Below are positions 1 through 8,500 of a DNA stretch of 64,000 bases, one piece after another; positions within the stretch are counted from its first letter, which is position 1; the number at the start of each line of letters is the position of its first letter. The position numbers were made by a program, and so were the translations under genes. The notes beneath the pieces were generated by a model. It was not told the origin of the DNA and ran no database searches. It saw only the letters and a program-made list of their open reading frames with translations. The stretch comes from Streptomyces cupreus (lineage in GTDB: Bacteria > Actinomycetota > Actinomycetes > Streptomycetales > Streptomycetaceae), in the NCBI RefSeq assembly GCF_014257025.1, contig NZ_JACMSF010000042.1, positions 20,203 through 84,202 on the forward strand, read 5' to 3'.

Positions 1-1
1 G

Positions 2-1117
2 GACATCCTGGCCGTCACCGCGCGGCCCGAGGTGATCAACTTCGCGGGCGGGCTGCCGGCGCCGGAGCTGTTCGACGTGGAGGGGATCGCGGCGGCCTAC
101 CGGGCGGTGCTCGCCGAAGTGCCCGCGCAGGCGCTCCAGTACTCCACGACCGAGGGCGAGCCGGAGCTGCGGGCCGCGCTCGCCGCGCGGATGTCCGTGC
201 GGGGGCTCGCCACCGACGCCGACGACGTCCTCGTCACCACCGGCTCACAGCAGGCGCTGTCCCTGCTCGCCACCGCGCTGCTCGAACCCGGCGACACCGT
301 GCTGGTCGAAAGCCCCTGCTACCTGGCGGCACTTCAGGCCTTCGGCTTCACCGGCGCACGCGTCGTCGCCGTGCCGGGCGACGAGGACGGCGTCGACCCC
401 GCCGCGCTGGAGGCACTGGTGGTCCGCGAGCGGCCCAAGCTCCTCTACACCGTCCCCACCTTCCAGAACCCCACCGGCCGCACCATGCCCCCCGCCCGCC
501 GGGCCTCCGTCGCCTCCGTCGCCGCCCGGCACGGACTGTGGATCGTCGAGGACGACCCGTACGGCGAACTGCGCTTCGAGGGCGAGCGCGTGCCGTGGAT
601 CGCCGCACACCCGGGCGCCGAGGACCGTACCGTCCTGCTCGGCTCCTTCTCCAAGGTCATGGCACCCGGACTGCGCCTGGGCTGGCTGCGCGCACCGGCC
701 GAACTGCGCCGCGCCTGCGCCGTCGCCAAGCAGGCCGCCGATCTGCACACCCCGACCGTCAACCAGCTGGCGGCTGCCCGCTACTTGGCGGACCGGGACC
801 TGGACGCCCACGTGGCCCGAGTGGCGCGCGTCTACGGCGAACGGCGCGATGCCATGCTCGCGGGCCTGGCCGAGGCTCTTCCGCCCGGCTCGACCTGGAA
901 CCGTCCAGAGGGCGGCATGTTCCTCTGGGTCCGGCTGCCTTCGTCGTACGACACGACCGAGCTGCTGCCGCAGGTTGTGCGGCAGGACGTCGCCTATGTG
1001 CCGGGGGCACCCTTCTACGCCGGTGAGCCCGACCGTTCGACGCTGCGGCTGTGCTTCGTCACGGAGACGCCGGAGCGGATCGGGGAGGGGCTGCGGTGGC
1101 TGAGTGCGGGGCTTTAG
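2..1117 (+). CDS. PLP-dependent aminotransferase, class I/II fold (5' end outside window)
   Basis: The reading frame is open from base 2, and the residues before the first internal GTG at 32 (DILAVTARPEVINFAGGLPA) are the usual N-terminal part of this family, so the true start lies left of the window. Seen: the PLP-lysine motif GSFSKVMAPGLRLGW, the substrate motif EDDPYGELRF and the small-domain ending LRLCFVTETPERIGEG. This is the 2-aminoadipate/MocR-type aminotransferase family without a visible DNA-binding domain; such enzymes transfer amino groups from amino acids to 2-oxo acids in the cytoplasm. The real substrate cannot be read from the sequence. The gene ends 1-4 bases into the convergent DUF397 gene. 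The family call is secure; the substrate is unknown. Confidence 0.9.
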   Translation, partial: DILAVTARPEVINFAGGLPAPELFDVEGIAAAYRAVLAEVPAQALQYSTTEGEPELRAALAARMSVRGLATDADDVLVTTGSQQALSLLATALLEPGDTVLVESPCYLAALQAFGFTGARVVAVPGDEDGVDPAALEALVVRERPKLLYTVPTFQNPTGRTMPPARRASVASVAARHGLWIVEDDPYGELRFEGERVPWIAAHPGAEDRTVLLGSFSKVMAPGLRLGWLRAPAELRRACAVAKQAADLHTPTVNQLAAARYLADRDLDAHVARVARVYGERRDAMLAGLAEALPPGSTWNRPEGGMFLWVRLPSSYDTTELLPQVVRQDVAYVPGAPFYAGEPDRSTLRLCFVTETPERIGEGLRWLSAGL

Positions 1118-1296
1118 CGCAGGGAGGCGGTGAAGGCGGCCCAGGTGGTGGGGGTGAGGCGGAGGGTGGGGCCCGTTTCTTCGGGGTTCTTGGAGTCGCG
1201 GATGTGGATAGTGTGGGGGCAGACGGCGACTTCGAGGCATTCGCCGCCTTCGCTGCCGCTGTAGGTCGACTTGAACCACTGAAGTGCGGTGCTCAT
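1114..1296 (-). CDS. DUF397 small protein, partner of the XRE regulator
   Basis: A 60-residue protein with the DUF397 signature: WFKSTYSGSEGGECLEVA near the N-terminus, then IRDSKNPE and a closing TWAAFTASLR. DUF397 proteins occur in large numbers in Streptomyces, nearly always beside an XRE/DUF5753 regulator, as in the bldB/whiJ-type loci, and are thought to modulate that regulator. Here the ATG overlaps the stop of the upstream XRE gene by four bases, so the two are translationally coupled. It converges with the aminotransferase gene, with stop codons overlapping. Confidence 0.9.
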   Translation of the reverse strand: MSTALQWFKSTYSGSEGGECLEVAVCPHTIHIRDSKNPEETGPTLRLTPTTWAAFTASLR

Positions 1297-2120
1297 TGCT
1301 CTCCTAGCAGACGGTCCAGCAGGCTCCTCGACTCCAGTGGGGACAGGGCCTGTGCTCGCAGCATCGCATACTTGCGAGCGAGCCTGGACACCTCATCTGC
1401 GTCGGAAACCCACTGGCTGCCACGTTGCCCCTCGATGTAGGCGAGGTGCTGGTGGTCCGGGGTTTCCAGGAGGACGAAGGGGCCGTCCAACCCGGCGTGG
1501 GACCTGCTTGTCATCGGCAGGAACTGCAGTGACAGACACGAGAGTTCAGCGCACGCGTGCAAGTGGTGCAATTGTTCCGCCTGCACCGCGGGGCCGCCGA
1601 GTCCCATGTGTAGCACCGGCTCCCACACCACGAAGCTCAGTGTCGGCGGGTTCCTGGAGTTTAGGATCTCCTGGCGTTCCAGACGTCCCGCGACCCTGGC
1701 CTCGATCTCCTCCTCTGCGTAGGCCGGAATCCGTTCCCGGAGTACGGCTTCAGCGTAGGCACGCGTCTGAAGGAGGCCAGGCAACGCCTGATTGGCATAG
1801 AGGGACAGCGCGATCGCCTCCCGCTCATGCTCCATGTACAGCTCCGCCCACATCGGGAACTGGTCGATCTCCGGCAGGTTGGCCACCCCCACCGACAACA
1901 TCCCCTTGGTCTGAAGCACCTCGTCCAACAGCGCCGCCAGATCCGGCTTCAGGCTGCGCCTCCCCTGCTCGATCGACGCGATCGTCTCCTCGTCGACCTT
2001 TACCAGCGCAGCCAGTTCGCTCTGCGTGTACCCGGCGCTGCGGCGAGCCGCGGCCAGTTGCTTGCCCAGCATCTTCATCGAGGTCAGGTTCTTCGGCCGC
2101 GGCGGCCTCTTCGCGCTCAT
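1293..2120 (-). CDS. XRE-family regulator with C-terminal DUF5753
   Basis: The N-terminal helix-turn-helix (about residues 18-75) contains LAAARRSAGYTQSELAALV and ASIEQGRRSL. The remaining ~180 residues are the DUF5753 ligand/partner domain, recognisable from ALPGLLQTRAYAEAV and SFVVWEPVLHMGLGG. I chose the ATG at 2120 (MSAKRPPRP) over the upstream ATG at 2174, because the longer start would lie inside the palindrome at 2164-2190, a likely regulatory element. It is the first gene of an XRE-DUF397 pair and is divergent from the ATPase gene at 2234. Probably it autoregulates through that palindrome; this is inference from position and symmetry. Confidence 0.9.
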   Translation of the reverse strand: MSAKRPPRPKNLTSMKMLGKQLAAARRSAGYTQSELAALVKVDEETIASIEQGRRSLKPDLAALLDEVLQTKGMLSVGVANLPEIDQFPMWAELYMEHEREAIALSLYANQALPGLLQTRAYAEAVLRERIPAYAEEEIEARVAGRLERQEILNSRNPPTLSFVVWEPVLHMGLGGPAVQAEQLHHLHACAELSCLSLQFLPMTSRSHAGLDGPFVLLETPDHQHLAYIEGQRGSQWVSDADEVSRLARKYAMLRAQALSPLESRSLLDRLLGEQ

Positions 2121-2163
2121 GCTGGTCTCAATCCCCCGGAGCAGGCGTACGTCACCGGTGAGG

Positions 2164-2190
2164 AACCCGTACAAAATATCTGTACGGGTT
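2164..2190. promoter_or_regulatory. 27-bp palindrome in the divergent XRE/ATPase promoter region
   Basis: Arms AACCCGTACA (2164-2173) and TGTACGGGTT (2181-2190) match perfectly over 10 bases around an AT-rich 7-base centre. It lies between the XRE start (2120) and the ATPase start (2210 or 2234), in the only AT-rich spot of the region. Most likely it is the operator of the XRE regulator at 1293-2120; a transcript hairpin is less likely because there is no U-tract. Confidence 0.7.
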
Positions 2191-2233
2191 CACTCGCTGA
2201 TCCACGCTAGTGACTCTGCGCGACATTCGTGCC

Positions 2234-2662
2234 GTGAATACAGAAAGCCAACTCCCTTACCAGCGTGAGCAGCTCTATCGACGGGACCGTCGATCCGTCG
2301 CCGCAGCCAGGCGGTTGGCCTCGTGGTCGCTGCACTACTGGGGGCTCGGCGCATGGGCGCGGGCCCACGACGTGTCGCTGTGCGTGAGCGAGCTGGCCAC
2401 CAACGCACTCCTGCACGGCGCGCCGCCCGGACGCGGGTTCCTGCTGCGCATCCGGTACGACGGCGACGTGCTGCGGGTGGAGGTGCACGATAGCGGGTCC
2501 GAGTGGCCGTTGGCCGCGGAGCGCGGTGACGAGGGCGGGCGGGGGCTGTTCGTCGTCGAAGCGCTGGCCGACAAATGGGGCGTGGGGCGGCGGGATCCCG
2601 GCAAGGTCGTGTGGTGCGAGTTCGGAATGCCAATTGGTGGGCCCGATCGCTGGTATAACTAA
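2234..2662 (+). CDS. ATP-binding protein of the anti-sigma (RsbW/SpoIIAB) kinase type
   Basis: A GHKL-fold ATPase of 142 residues from the GTG at 2234; a GTG at 2210 would add eight residues and neither has a clear Shine-Dalgarno site. Seen: the N-box region CVSELATNALLHGAP, the G1 box VEVHDSGS and the G2 region GGRGLFVVEALADKWGV. These proteins bind ATP and, in characterised relatives, phosphorylate anti-anti-sigma factors or hold sigma factors; many Streptomyces copies are uncharacterised. The neighbours (divergent XRE and DUF397 genes) form the standard three-gene set. It is followed after four bases by a toxin-antitoxin pair, which is less usual. Confidence 0.85.
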   Translation: MNTESQLPYQREQLYRRDRRSVAAARRLASWSLHYWGLGAWARAHDVSLCVSELATNALLHGAPPGRGFLLRIRYDGDVLRVEVHDSGSEWPLAAERGDEGGRGLFVVEALADKWGVGRRDPGKVVWCEFGMPIGGPDRWYN

Positions 2663-2666
2663 TGGT

Positions 2667-2882
2667 ATGGCGACCAGTAAGCTCACCGTGACGGTGCCGG
2701 ACGAACTCCTTCAGGCGGCGCGTGAGGCGGCGGACGGCAACCTCTCGGCCTTCGTCGCGCGGGCCATAAGAGATCAGCTGTTGCGCGATGCCATGATCCT
2801 CTACGCCGAGGACAGTGCTCGCATCGGCGACGACCTGGACGACCTGTACAGCGCGGCGGAGGAAGACCTGTGCGACAACTGA
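2667..2882 (+). CDS. MazE/ribbon-helix-helix-like antitoxin
   Basis: A 71-residue protein starting at the ATG at 2667 (MATSKLTVTVPDELLQAARE). The first ~45 residues look like a ribbon-helix-helix DNA-binding domain (beta strand LTVTVP, helix ELLQAAREAA, turn DGNLSAFVARAIRDQL). The acidic tail (EDSARIGDDLDDLYSAAEED) is the kind that wraps a MazF toxin. The downstream toxin overlaps its 3' end by 13 bases, giving the standard antitoxin-toxin order and translational coupling. AT-rich sequence just upstream (TGGTATAACTAATGG) may hold the promoter. Autorepression by the pair is expected from the family, not shown. Confidence 0.85.
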   Translation: MATSKLTVTVPDELLQAAREAADGNLSAFVARAIRDQLLRDAMILYAEDSARIGDDLDDLYSAAEEDLCDN

Positions 2883-3187
2883 GGCGTGGGCAGGTGTGGA
2901 CGGTTCCCACCGTGGGACGGGACCGTATCGTGGTCGTCGTCCAGAACGACCATGTCGCCGAGCTGCATCCGGGCGCGGTTCTGTGCGCGCTCCTCGACAC
3001 GTCGGGGGAGCGCCGGGAGTCGCTGGTCACCGTACGGGTCACGGCGCCGGTGCGGGGCGTGGTCCTTGCGCCGGACCTTTACAACTTCCGCCTTACGCGG
3101 TTTGAGCAGGGCAAGTACCACGGAGACGTACCCGACGAGCAGATGGAGCGCGTCGACATCGCTTTGCGGGCCGTGCTCAGCCTGTGA
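2870..3187 (+). CDS. MazF/PemK-type toxin (endoribonuclease)
   Basis: 105 residues from a GTG at 2870, overlapping the antitoxin gene. The N-terminal RRGQVWTVPTVGRDRIVVVV is the MazF/PemK entry strand, followed by a compact beta-rich core and the ending ALRAVLSL. Family members cleave single-stranded RNA at short sequences and stop translation. The usual GxxRPxxVV block is altered (GRDRIVVVVQND), so catalytic competence is uncertain. It is separated by eight bases from the convergent hydrolase gene at 3196. Confidence 0.8.
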   Translation: MRQLRRGQVWTVPTVGRDRIVVVVQNDHVAELHPGAVLCALLDTSGERRESLVTVRVTAPVRGVVLAPDLYNFRLTRFEQGKYHGDVPDEQMERVDIALRAVLSL

Positions 3188-3195
3188 CCGCGCAG

Positions 3196-4203
3196 TCAGC
3201 GGGAGCGTTCGGCCAGGGTCAGCAGGAGGTGGGCAGACTCCGGGTGGAGGAAGTCGGAATGGGCGCCGGAGGGGTGCAGGCGGGTGAGACGGCTGCCCTG
3301 GTAGAGCCAGTCGGCGTCGATGTTGACCAGACGGTGGTCCAAGACTTCCTGCGGGTAGACGGTGTCAGTCGGTAGCAGCCGGGTGGAGAACTGCGGGACC
3401 GGAGCCACGCCGACGCCCGAGTGTCCGATTCCAGCTGCTCCCTCGGCGCGCAGGTGCCAGAAGCCGGTGGCCCGGTCCCAGCGGGAATGGGTGAGAGCGA
3501 TCGGGCCGCGGAGCGGGGCGCCGGGGTGGTCGGCCGTCGGGAAGAGGGTGCCGAAGCGGTGGACGAAGACATCGCGCGGCGCGGCCATCTGAAAGATCAG
3601 GGCGCTGTCCACGGTGAAGGGGCGCCGGGGGTCGCGGGCCATGCTCCAGCCGAGGACCGGAGGCCGCTCCGCTGCCCGTTGCATCGCCTCGCAGACGAAC
3701 CGGCCGCCGAAGGAGTGAGCCATCAGGTGGAGGTACTTGCCGTCGCGGCCCGCCATGACCGGTGGGCCCTTCGGGGCGCCCCGCTCCTTGTCCAGGTAGC
3801 CGAGCAAGTGGCCGATGACATACGGGGCGTGGCCCCTGCCCTCCGCGCTCATCGCATGGGCGCGGTCCCTGATCATGCGGTAACCGCCGAGGGTGCGCTT
3901 GCTGGCGGATGGCCAGCGGACGACCACGCACCACGGGCGGTAACCGGCTTTGAGGCCGGGATAGCGCTCGGGCACGGCCTCGTACAGGTCGAGGGCCTGG
4001 CGCAGCAGTCGTAAGGCAGTCCTCGTCGCCGTATCGGGTGGGGTCTGCCATCCGTGGACGTACACATGAACGTCGGTCGCCCAGGACGGGATGCGCAGGC
4101 GGCGGGAGAGGTGGTCGGCGACACGGTTGACGGGGACGGGGGTGGCGGCGCCGGGGAGGACCAGGCGCCCTTGCTCGTCGAGTTCGATCTCGGCCGGGAT
4201 CAT
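3196..4203 (-). CDS. alpha/beta hydrolase (putative esterase/lipase effector), last gene of STAND-CHAT operon
   Basis: 335 residues from the ATG at 4203, which overlaps the CHAT stop codon (ATGA). Fold markers: VHVYVHGWQ (residues 45-53, oxyanion-loop HG), nucleophile elbow LMAHSFGGRF with Ser164, then candidate acid D243 (RWDRATGFWH) and His in GAHSDFLHPE (about 315-320). No signal peptide or membrane helix is visible, so it should act in the cytoplasm or at the inner membrane face. The resemblance is to alpha/beta hydrolases of the DUF900/lipase type; the substrate is unknown. Codon 64 is TTA (bases 4012-4014). Tight coupling to a STAND NTPase and a CHAT protease suggests it is an effector, possibly activated by proteolysis; that is inference. 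Confidence 0.75.
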   Translation of the reverse strand: MIPAEIELDEQGRLVLPGAATPVPVNRVADHLSRRLRIPSWATDVHVYVHGWQTPPDTATRTALRLLRQALDLYEAVPERYPGLKAGYRPWCVVVRWPSASKRTLGGYRMIRDRAHAMSAEGRGHAPYVIGHLLGYLDKERGAPKGPPVMAGRDGKYLHLMAHSFGGRFVCEAMQRAAERPPVLGWSMARDPRRPFTVDSALIFQMAAPRDVFVHRFGTLFPTADHPGAPLRGPIALTHSRWDRATGFWHLRAEGAAGIGHSGVGVAPVPQFSTRLLPTDTVYPQEVLDHRLVNIDADWLYQGSRLTRLHPSGAHSDFLHPESAHLLLTLAERSR

Positions 4204-5507
4204 GATTCGAGGTTCAGCCTGCTGTCGATGCCGCAGTGCAGGGCGTAGGCGAGGGCTAGGGGGTTGTGGTACTTGTCGGCGAACTGCTGGACCAGCTCCC
4301 TGGTGATCTCGCCTGCCGTGTGTTTGCCCGCGAGATACAGCTCCAGGAAGCAGTAGGCGTACTCGGTCGCGAAGACCTGCGGGATCTCGATCTGCGGGGC
4401 CAGTACGCCATCGGCGCCCATCGCGCGCAGTTCCTGACCCAGGTGCTTGAGGGAGCCCATGGCAGCACCCCGGCCAGTGTGGCAAGCGTTCAGCAGGACG
4501 AACGGGCGGAACCGGGCCTGGCGTGTGCGCGGAATGCCGTCGCGACGCCAGGACACGGCGGGGCCGTCGATCGGTTCCCCGTCGGAGAGACTTACCGAGA
4601 GACCGTGGCCTGAGCCGCCGTGGGAAGCGTCGACGCCGACATCGACATAGTGGCCATGGCACCAGAAGTACATGACGTCCTCGTCGAGGATGTGCCGGGA
4701 CAGTGCCTCCAGCAGTTCGTCGCCCCGAGTGCGCACGACCAGCTCGGACCTGTCGTCCAGCAGCCGGTGCACCTCTGCGGCGCGGCCCACGCCGTCCAGG
4801 GCCGTGTCCTTATTGAGGCTGGTCGCCGCCCGGTCACGCTTGCCGAGCGGGGCGTGGTTCCAGCCGTCGTCGCCGCCCTGCTCTATCTGGTGCAGGCAGC
4901 CCAGAAACGCCTCCCAGGGCTCGGCGCACTCCGCCGGGTTCACGGCCAGCATCGACCACGGCAGATTGACGCAGGAGGCGAAACTGACCCGCATTGGCCC
5001 GCGATCTGTCAGCGCGGCCATCAAGAAGTCCCGGACCAGGCGCAGTTCGTCGCCGCCACCCTTCAACACCTTCTCCATCAACGCATGGCCCTGGTCGGCA
5101 AGCTGAGTGGTGATGGCGTCCGTCACCTGCGCGTAGTCGGTCAGGTCAGTCGCCTCGGCCAGCGGGAAGCTGCCCACCTGGCCGCCGTACTCCCCGTCGG
5201 GGCGCTGATAACGAACCAGCTTGTTCTGCCAGAGCGTGCGCAGCCGGCCGCCCAGCTCCCACAGCTGCCGCTCGGAAATCTCCAGTCTGGCGCTGTGCCA
5301 CTCCCGGTCCCAGGGTGCGTGTGGCCGCGGGGCGTTCACCTCGATGTGCAGACCGTCGGACTCGGAGCGGATGGTCACCCTCAGTTGAGGGAGGAAGCCG
5401 CTCGGCGGGAGGGTCGGCTGGGTCGGCTCCTCAGTTCGCTGCGGTGGTATCCCCGTGAAGCCGCGGGACGGGTCCCTGACGATCTCCACGGCTATCTCCA
5501 GCGCCAT
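4200..5507 (-). CDS. CHAT-domain (caspase-like) protease
   Basis: 435 residues. The C-terminal half carries the CHAT dyad: histidine in YFWCHGHYVD (H284 of the ..CHG.. motif) and cysteine in VLLNACHTGRG (C342). The strand PWSMLAVN before the core is also typical. The N-terminal ~190 residues form a specific domain with a beta-rich start (LPQLRVTIRSES, HIEVNAP). CHAT enzymes are cysteine peptidases of the caspase clan that are often activated by a partner sensor. Its start lies 77 bases inside the 3' end of the STAND gene and its stop overlaps the hydrolase start, so the three form one coupled operon. The likely role is a protease switched on by the STAND-TPR protein. Confidence 0.85.
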   Translation of the reverse strand: MALEIAVEIVRDPSRGFTGIPPQRTEEPTQPTLPPSGFLPQLRVTIRSESDGLHIEVNAPRPHAPWDREWHSARLEISERQLWELGGRLRTLWQNKLVRYQRPDGEYGGQVGSFPLAEATDLTDYAQVTDAITTQLADQGHALMEKVLKGGGDELRLVRDFLMAALTDRGPMRVSFASCVNLPWSMLAVNPAECAEPWEAFLGCLHQIEQGGDDGWNHAPLGKRDRAATSLNKDTALDGVGRAAEVHRLLDDRSELVVRTRGDELLEALSRHILDEDVMYFWCHGHYVDVGVDASHGGSGHGLSVSLSDGEPIDGPAVSWRRDGIPRTRQARFRPFVLLNACHTGRGAAMGSLKHLGQELRAMGADGVLAPQIEIPQVFATEYAYCFLELYLAGKHTAGEITRELVQQFADKYHNPLALAYALHCGIDSRLNLES

Positions 5508-8500
5508 TCTCGTTGCCCTCCCCCGTGCCGTGCGGCCTGTCCCCCAGCACCGGGAAGACCGCCCTGATCTCCTGCAACATGTGCCCTGACGCGTGGTCGT
5601 AGAGCGTGAAACGTACGTCGTGCTCGCCCGGTTCCCGCGCGGTGAAGGTGAACCGGGTCGGGTCGTCCGGCTCGTACTCGGCCATCGGAGGATCGACCGT
5701 GGCGGACGAGCGGCAGCCTGCGGTCACCACCACACGGCCCAGGTCCGTCGGCGGGACGCCCGGCACCCGCTCCAGTCGCACCTCCAGCCGTGCCGGGCTG
5801 CCGACCAACGGTGTCTCCTCCAGCAGGAGCAGCCGGGCCCGCCACGCCGGGCGCGCGGTGCGTAGCCGCCAGCGCAGGAGGGGGATGTCGGGGTGGTCCG
5901 GGCCGTACACCCGCTCCCAGGCCGCCAGCAGCTCGTCGTGCGCTGGTCCCAGGTCCGGGGTGCCGGCCTCTAGGCAGGCGAAGGCCAGCTCGGTGAGGCT
6001 CTCCAGGGTGTCCGGGTGGTCGGGGCCGAACAGGGTGGCGCGGGCTGCATGTACGGCGTTCAGGAGGTCTACGGCGGCTTCGGGGGTGCCGGTGGCGGAG
6101 AGGACGTGGGCGAGTTCGGTGGTGAAGGTGGGAAGGAACCCGGCGTGCCACGCGGCGAAGATCTCGACGACCACGCCCGCTTGAGTCCATTCCGGCTGAT
6201 CCGTAGCCCAGCCCGGCTTCATCGGGGCCTCCGCCGCACGCCGGTGTGCCTCGGTGATGGCGTCGGGGGTTGTAGGGAGGCGGAGGTGCGGCACGAGTGC
6301 GGCGTACGAGCGGAGGCTGTGGCTCAGGACCTCCAGCGCCTCGTCCGGCTTGCCCGCCTGGAGCAGGGCGTGGGCCAGCACGTTCATCAGATCCAAGGTG
6401 ACCCGGCTGCCCTGACCGTGGTGGCGGGCGGCGTCTGCGATCAGCCTTCGTGCGTCGCGCACCGCGCGGTCCGCCGGGCCGATGTCCGCCGTCAGCCAGA
6501 TCAGGTGGGCGCGCGCTTCCAGCCGAGCGAGGTGTTCGTCGGGAAGGTCCTTCGCGTACTGCCGGCAGACCTCGTCCAGAAGGATCGCCGCCTGCCGGGT
6601 GTCGCCCGCCTCCCAGTGGGCGAACGCAAGCGAGACGCGGTATTCGGTCGTGTCCGGATGCCCCGGCCCCCATGCCCGATCGGCGGCCTCGATCAGAGCC
6701 GTGAGTTCCCTAATGGCACCCAGGCGCTCGCCCCGGCCCCGCAGCAACAGGGCCAGTAGGCGGCCGGTGGCCAGGACGACCCTGTGGTCGGTGCCCAGGA
6801 GGCCGCGGCGGTCCTCCAGCAGGGAAGCCGCCTCCGCAGTCGCGCGCCCGAGGAGGCCCGCCTCCCCAAGGGCACTTACGAGCCTGACACGGGCGTCCAG
6901 TGTCCTGGCGTCGAGCGGGCCGAACAGACGCGTGAGACGCCGTACCAATTCCTCGGCGACGGCCACCGCCCGGCCCGCGACCGCTGGACCCGAGCACACC
7001 CACGCGATGTCGTCCCACACGTCCAGGGTGTCCGGGTGGTCGGGGCCCAGCAGGCGCTCGAAGATCTCGCCCAGAGCCTCCAGGTCCCGCAGCGCGCGCA
7101 CACGGTCGTCGGCCAACTCCCGCCTTCTGGCCAGCTCCAGACGGCAGGACAGGGTCGCGAAGTGCTCCGGGCCCTGGACCGCGGTGCGGTCCGCCACGAG
7201 TTGTTCGAGTACGGCGATGGCGCGGGCGTGGTCGCGCCGGTGGACGTGGGCGGCCGCCAGCAGGTCCCGGGTCCAGAAGGTCTCAGTGTCGTCCGAGTCC
7301 AGGATCCGCTCCTGGTCCGCGATCACCGACTCGTACCCGGCGATCGCCTCGCCGTAGCGGCCGTGTTGCAGCCGCACGTAGGCGAGCACCCGGCGGGAGG
7401 TCAGCGTCCTGGGGTGGTCGGGGCCGAGCACGCGCGTGTGCTGGGCGACCGTTTCATCCGCGAGGCTTACGGCCGCTTCGTGCTTGCCCAGCCTGCTGTA
7501 CCCCTGGGCCATTTCCAGGCGTACGTACAGTACGGACGCGTGATCCGATCCGTGCAGGCGGATCCGGTCACGCAGCACGGATTCGAGATCACTGAGCGAG
7601 CTCTCGTGGTCGCCGTTCCTCCGCCTGGCCAGTGCCAGTTCCTCCCGGACCGACAGAGTGTCGGGGTGGCCGGCGCCGGAGATCCGGGTCCGAGCCGCCA
7701 CGACTTCCTCGTACAGGGCGACGGCCTGCTCCGGAGCGCTGGCCATCCGATGGGCCCATGCCAGATTCTCGTGGACCAGGAGCGTGACGGGGGCATCGGC
7801 TCCGAAGAGCCGGCGGCGGTCGGCCAGCAGCTCGGACAGCTCCTTCAACGCCCGCTCGTGATCCCTGGCCGACGAGCGCGCCAGTGCCAGGTTGTTGCGG
7901 ACGCCGAGGGTGTTGGTGGTCTCCGGGCCTTGGAGCCGGAGATGGTCGGCGAGGAGCTTCTCGTAGGACGCGACAGCATTGCTGTGCTCGCCCGCCAAAC
8001 GCAGCGCCCAACAGTGCCGATGCCGGGCTCTCAGAGTCGTCTTGTGTTCGGGACCCTGGATCCGGGTGCGGTCGGCGACGAGCGTGTCGAACGCCCTGGC
8101 TGCCTCCCGGTACCGCCGGGCCTCGAGGAGGGCCAGCCCTCGCTGCTCGCGACTGCCCATTGTCCAGGGGTGTTCGTGGCCATACAGCCGTTCCTGCACG
8201 GCCACGAGTTCGTCGTACACCTCGATGGCCTGCGCGTGGCTGCCCGCCCCGGAGAACGCCTCGGCCAGGGTCCGCCGTAACTCCAGCACCCGTTGGTGGT
8301 CCTGCGGGTGCCCGAGCGTGGTGGTCAAGTCGCTTAACAGGCCTTTCAGTTCCGCGACCGCACTCTCGTGGTCGCCTGACGCCTGCCGGGCACGGGCCAG
8401 GTCCTCGCGCGTCGCCAGCACCTTGGGATGCCGCTCGCCCAGGACACTGCTCCGGTCCGGGACCAGAGCCTCGAAGATTCGGATTGCCTCGGCGCACTGA

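Noticed and set aside
6784..8280. Long plus-strand open frame of 498 codons inside the STAND gene
   Set aside because: It is antisense to the TPR region, has no ribosome site or recognisable motif, and its composition follows from the GC bias of the real gene.
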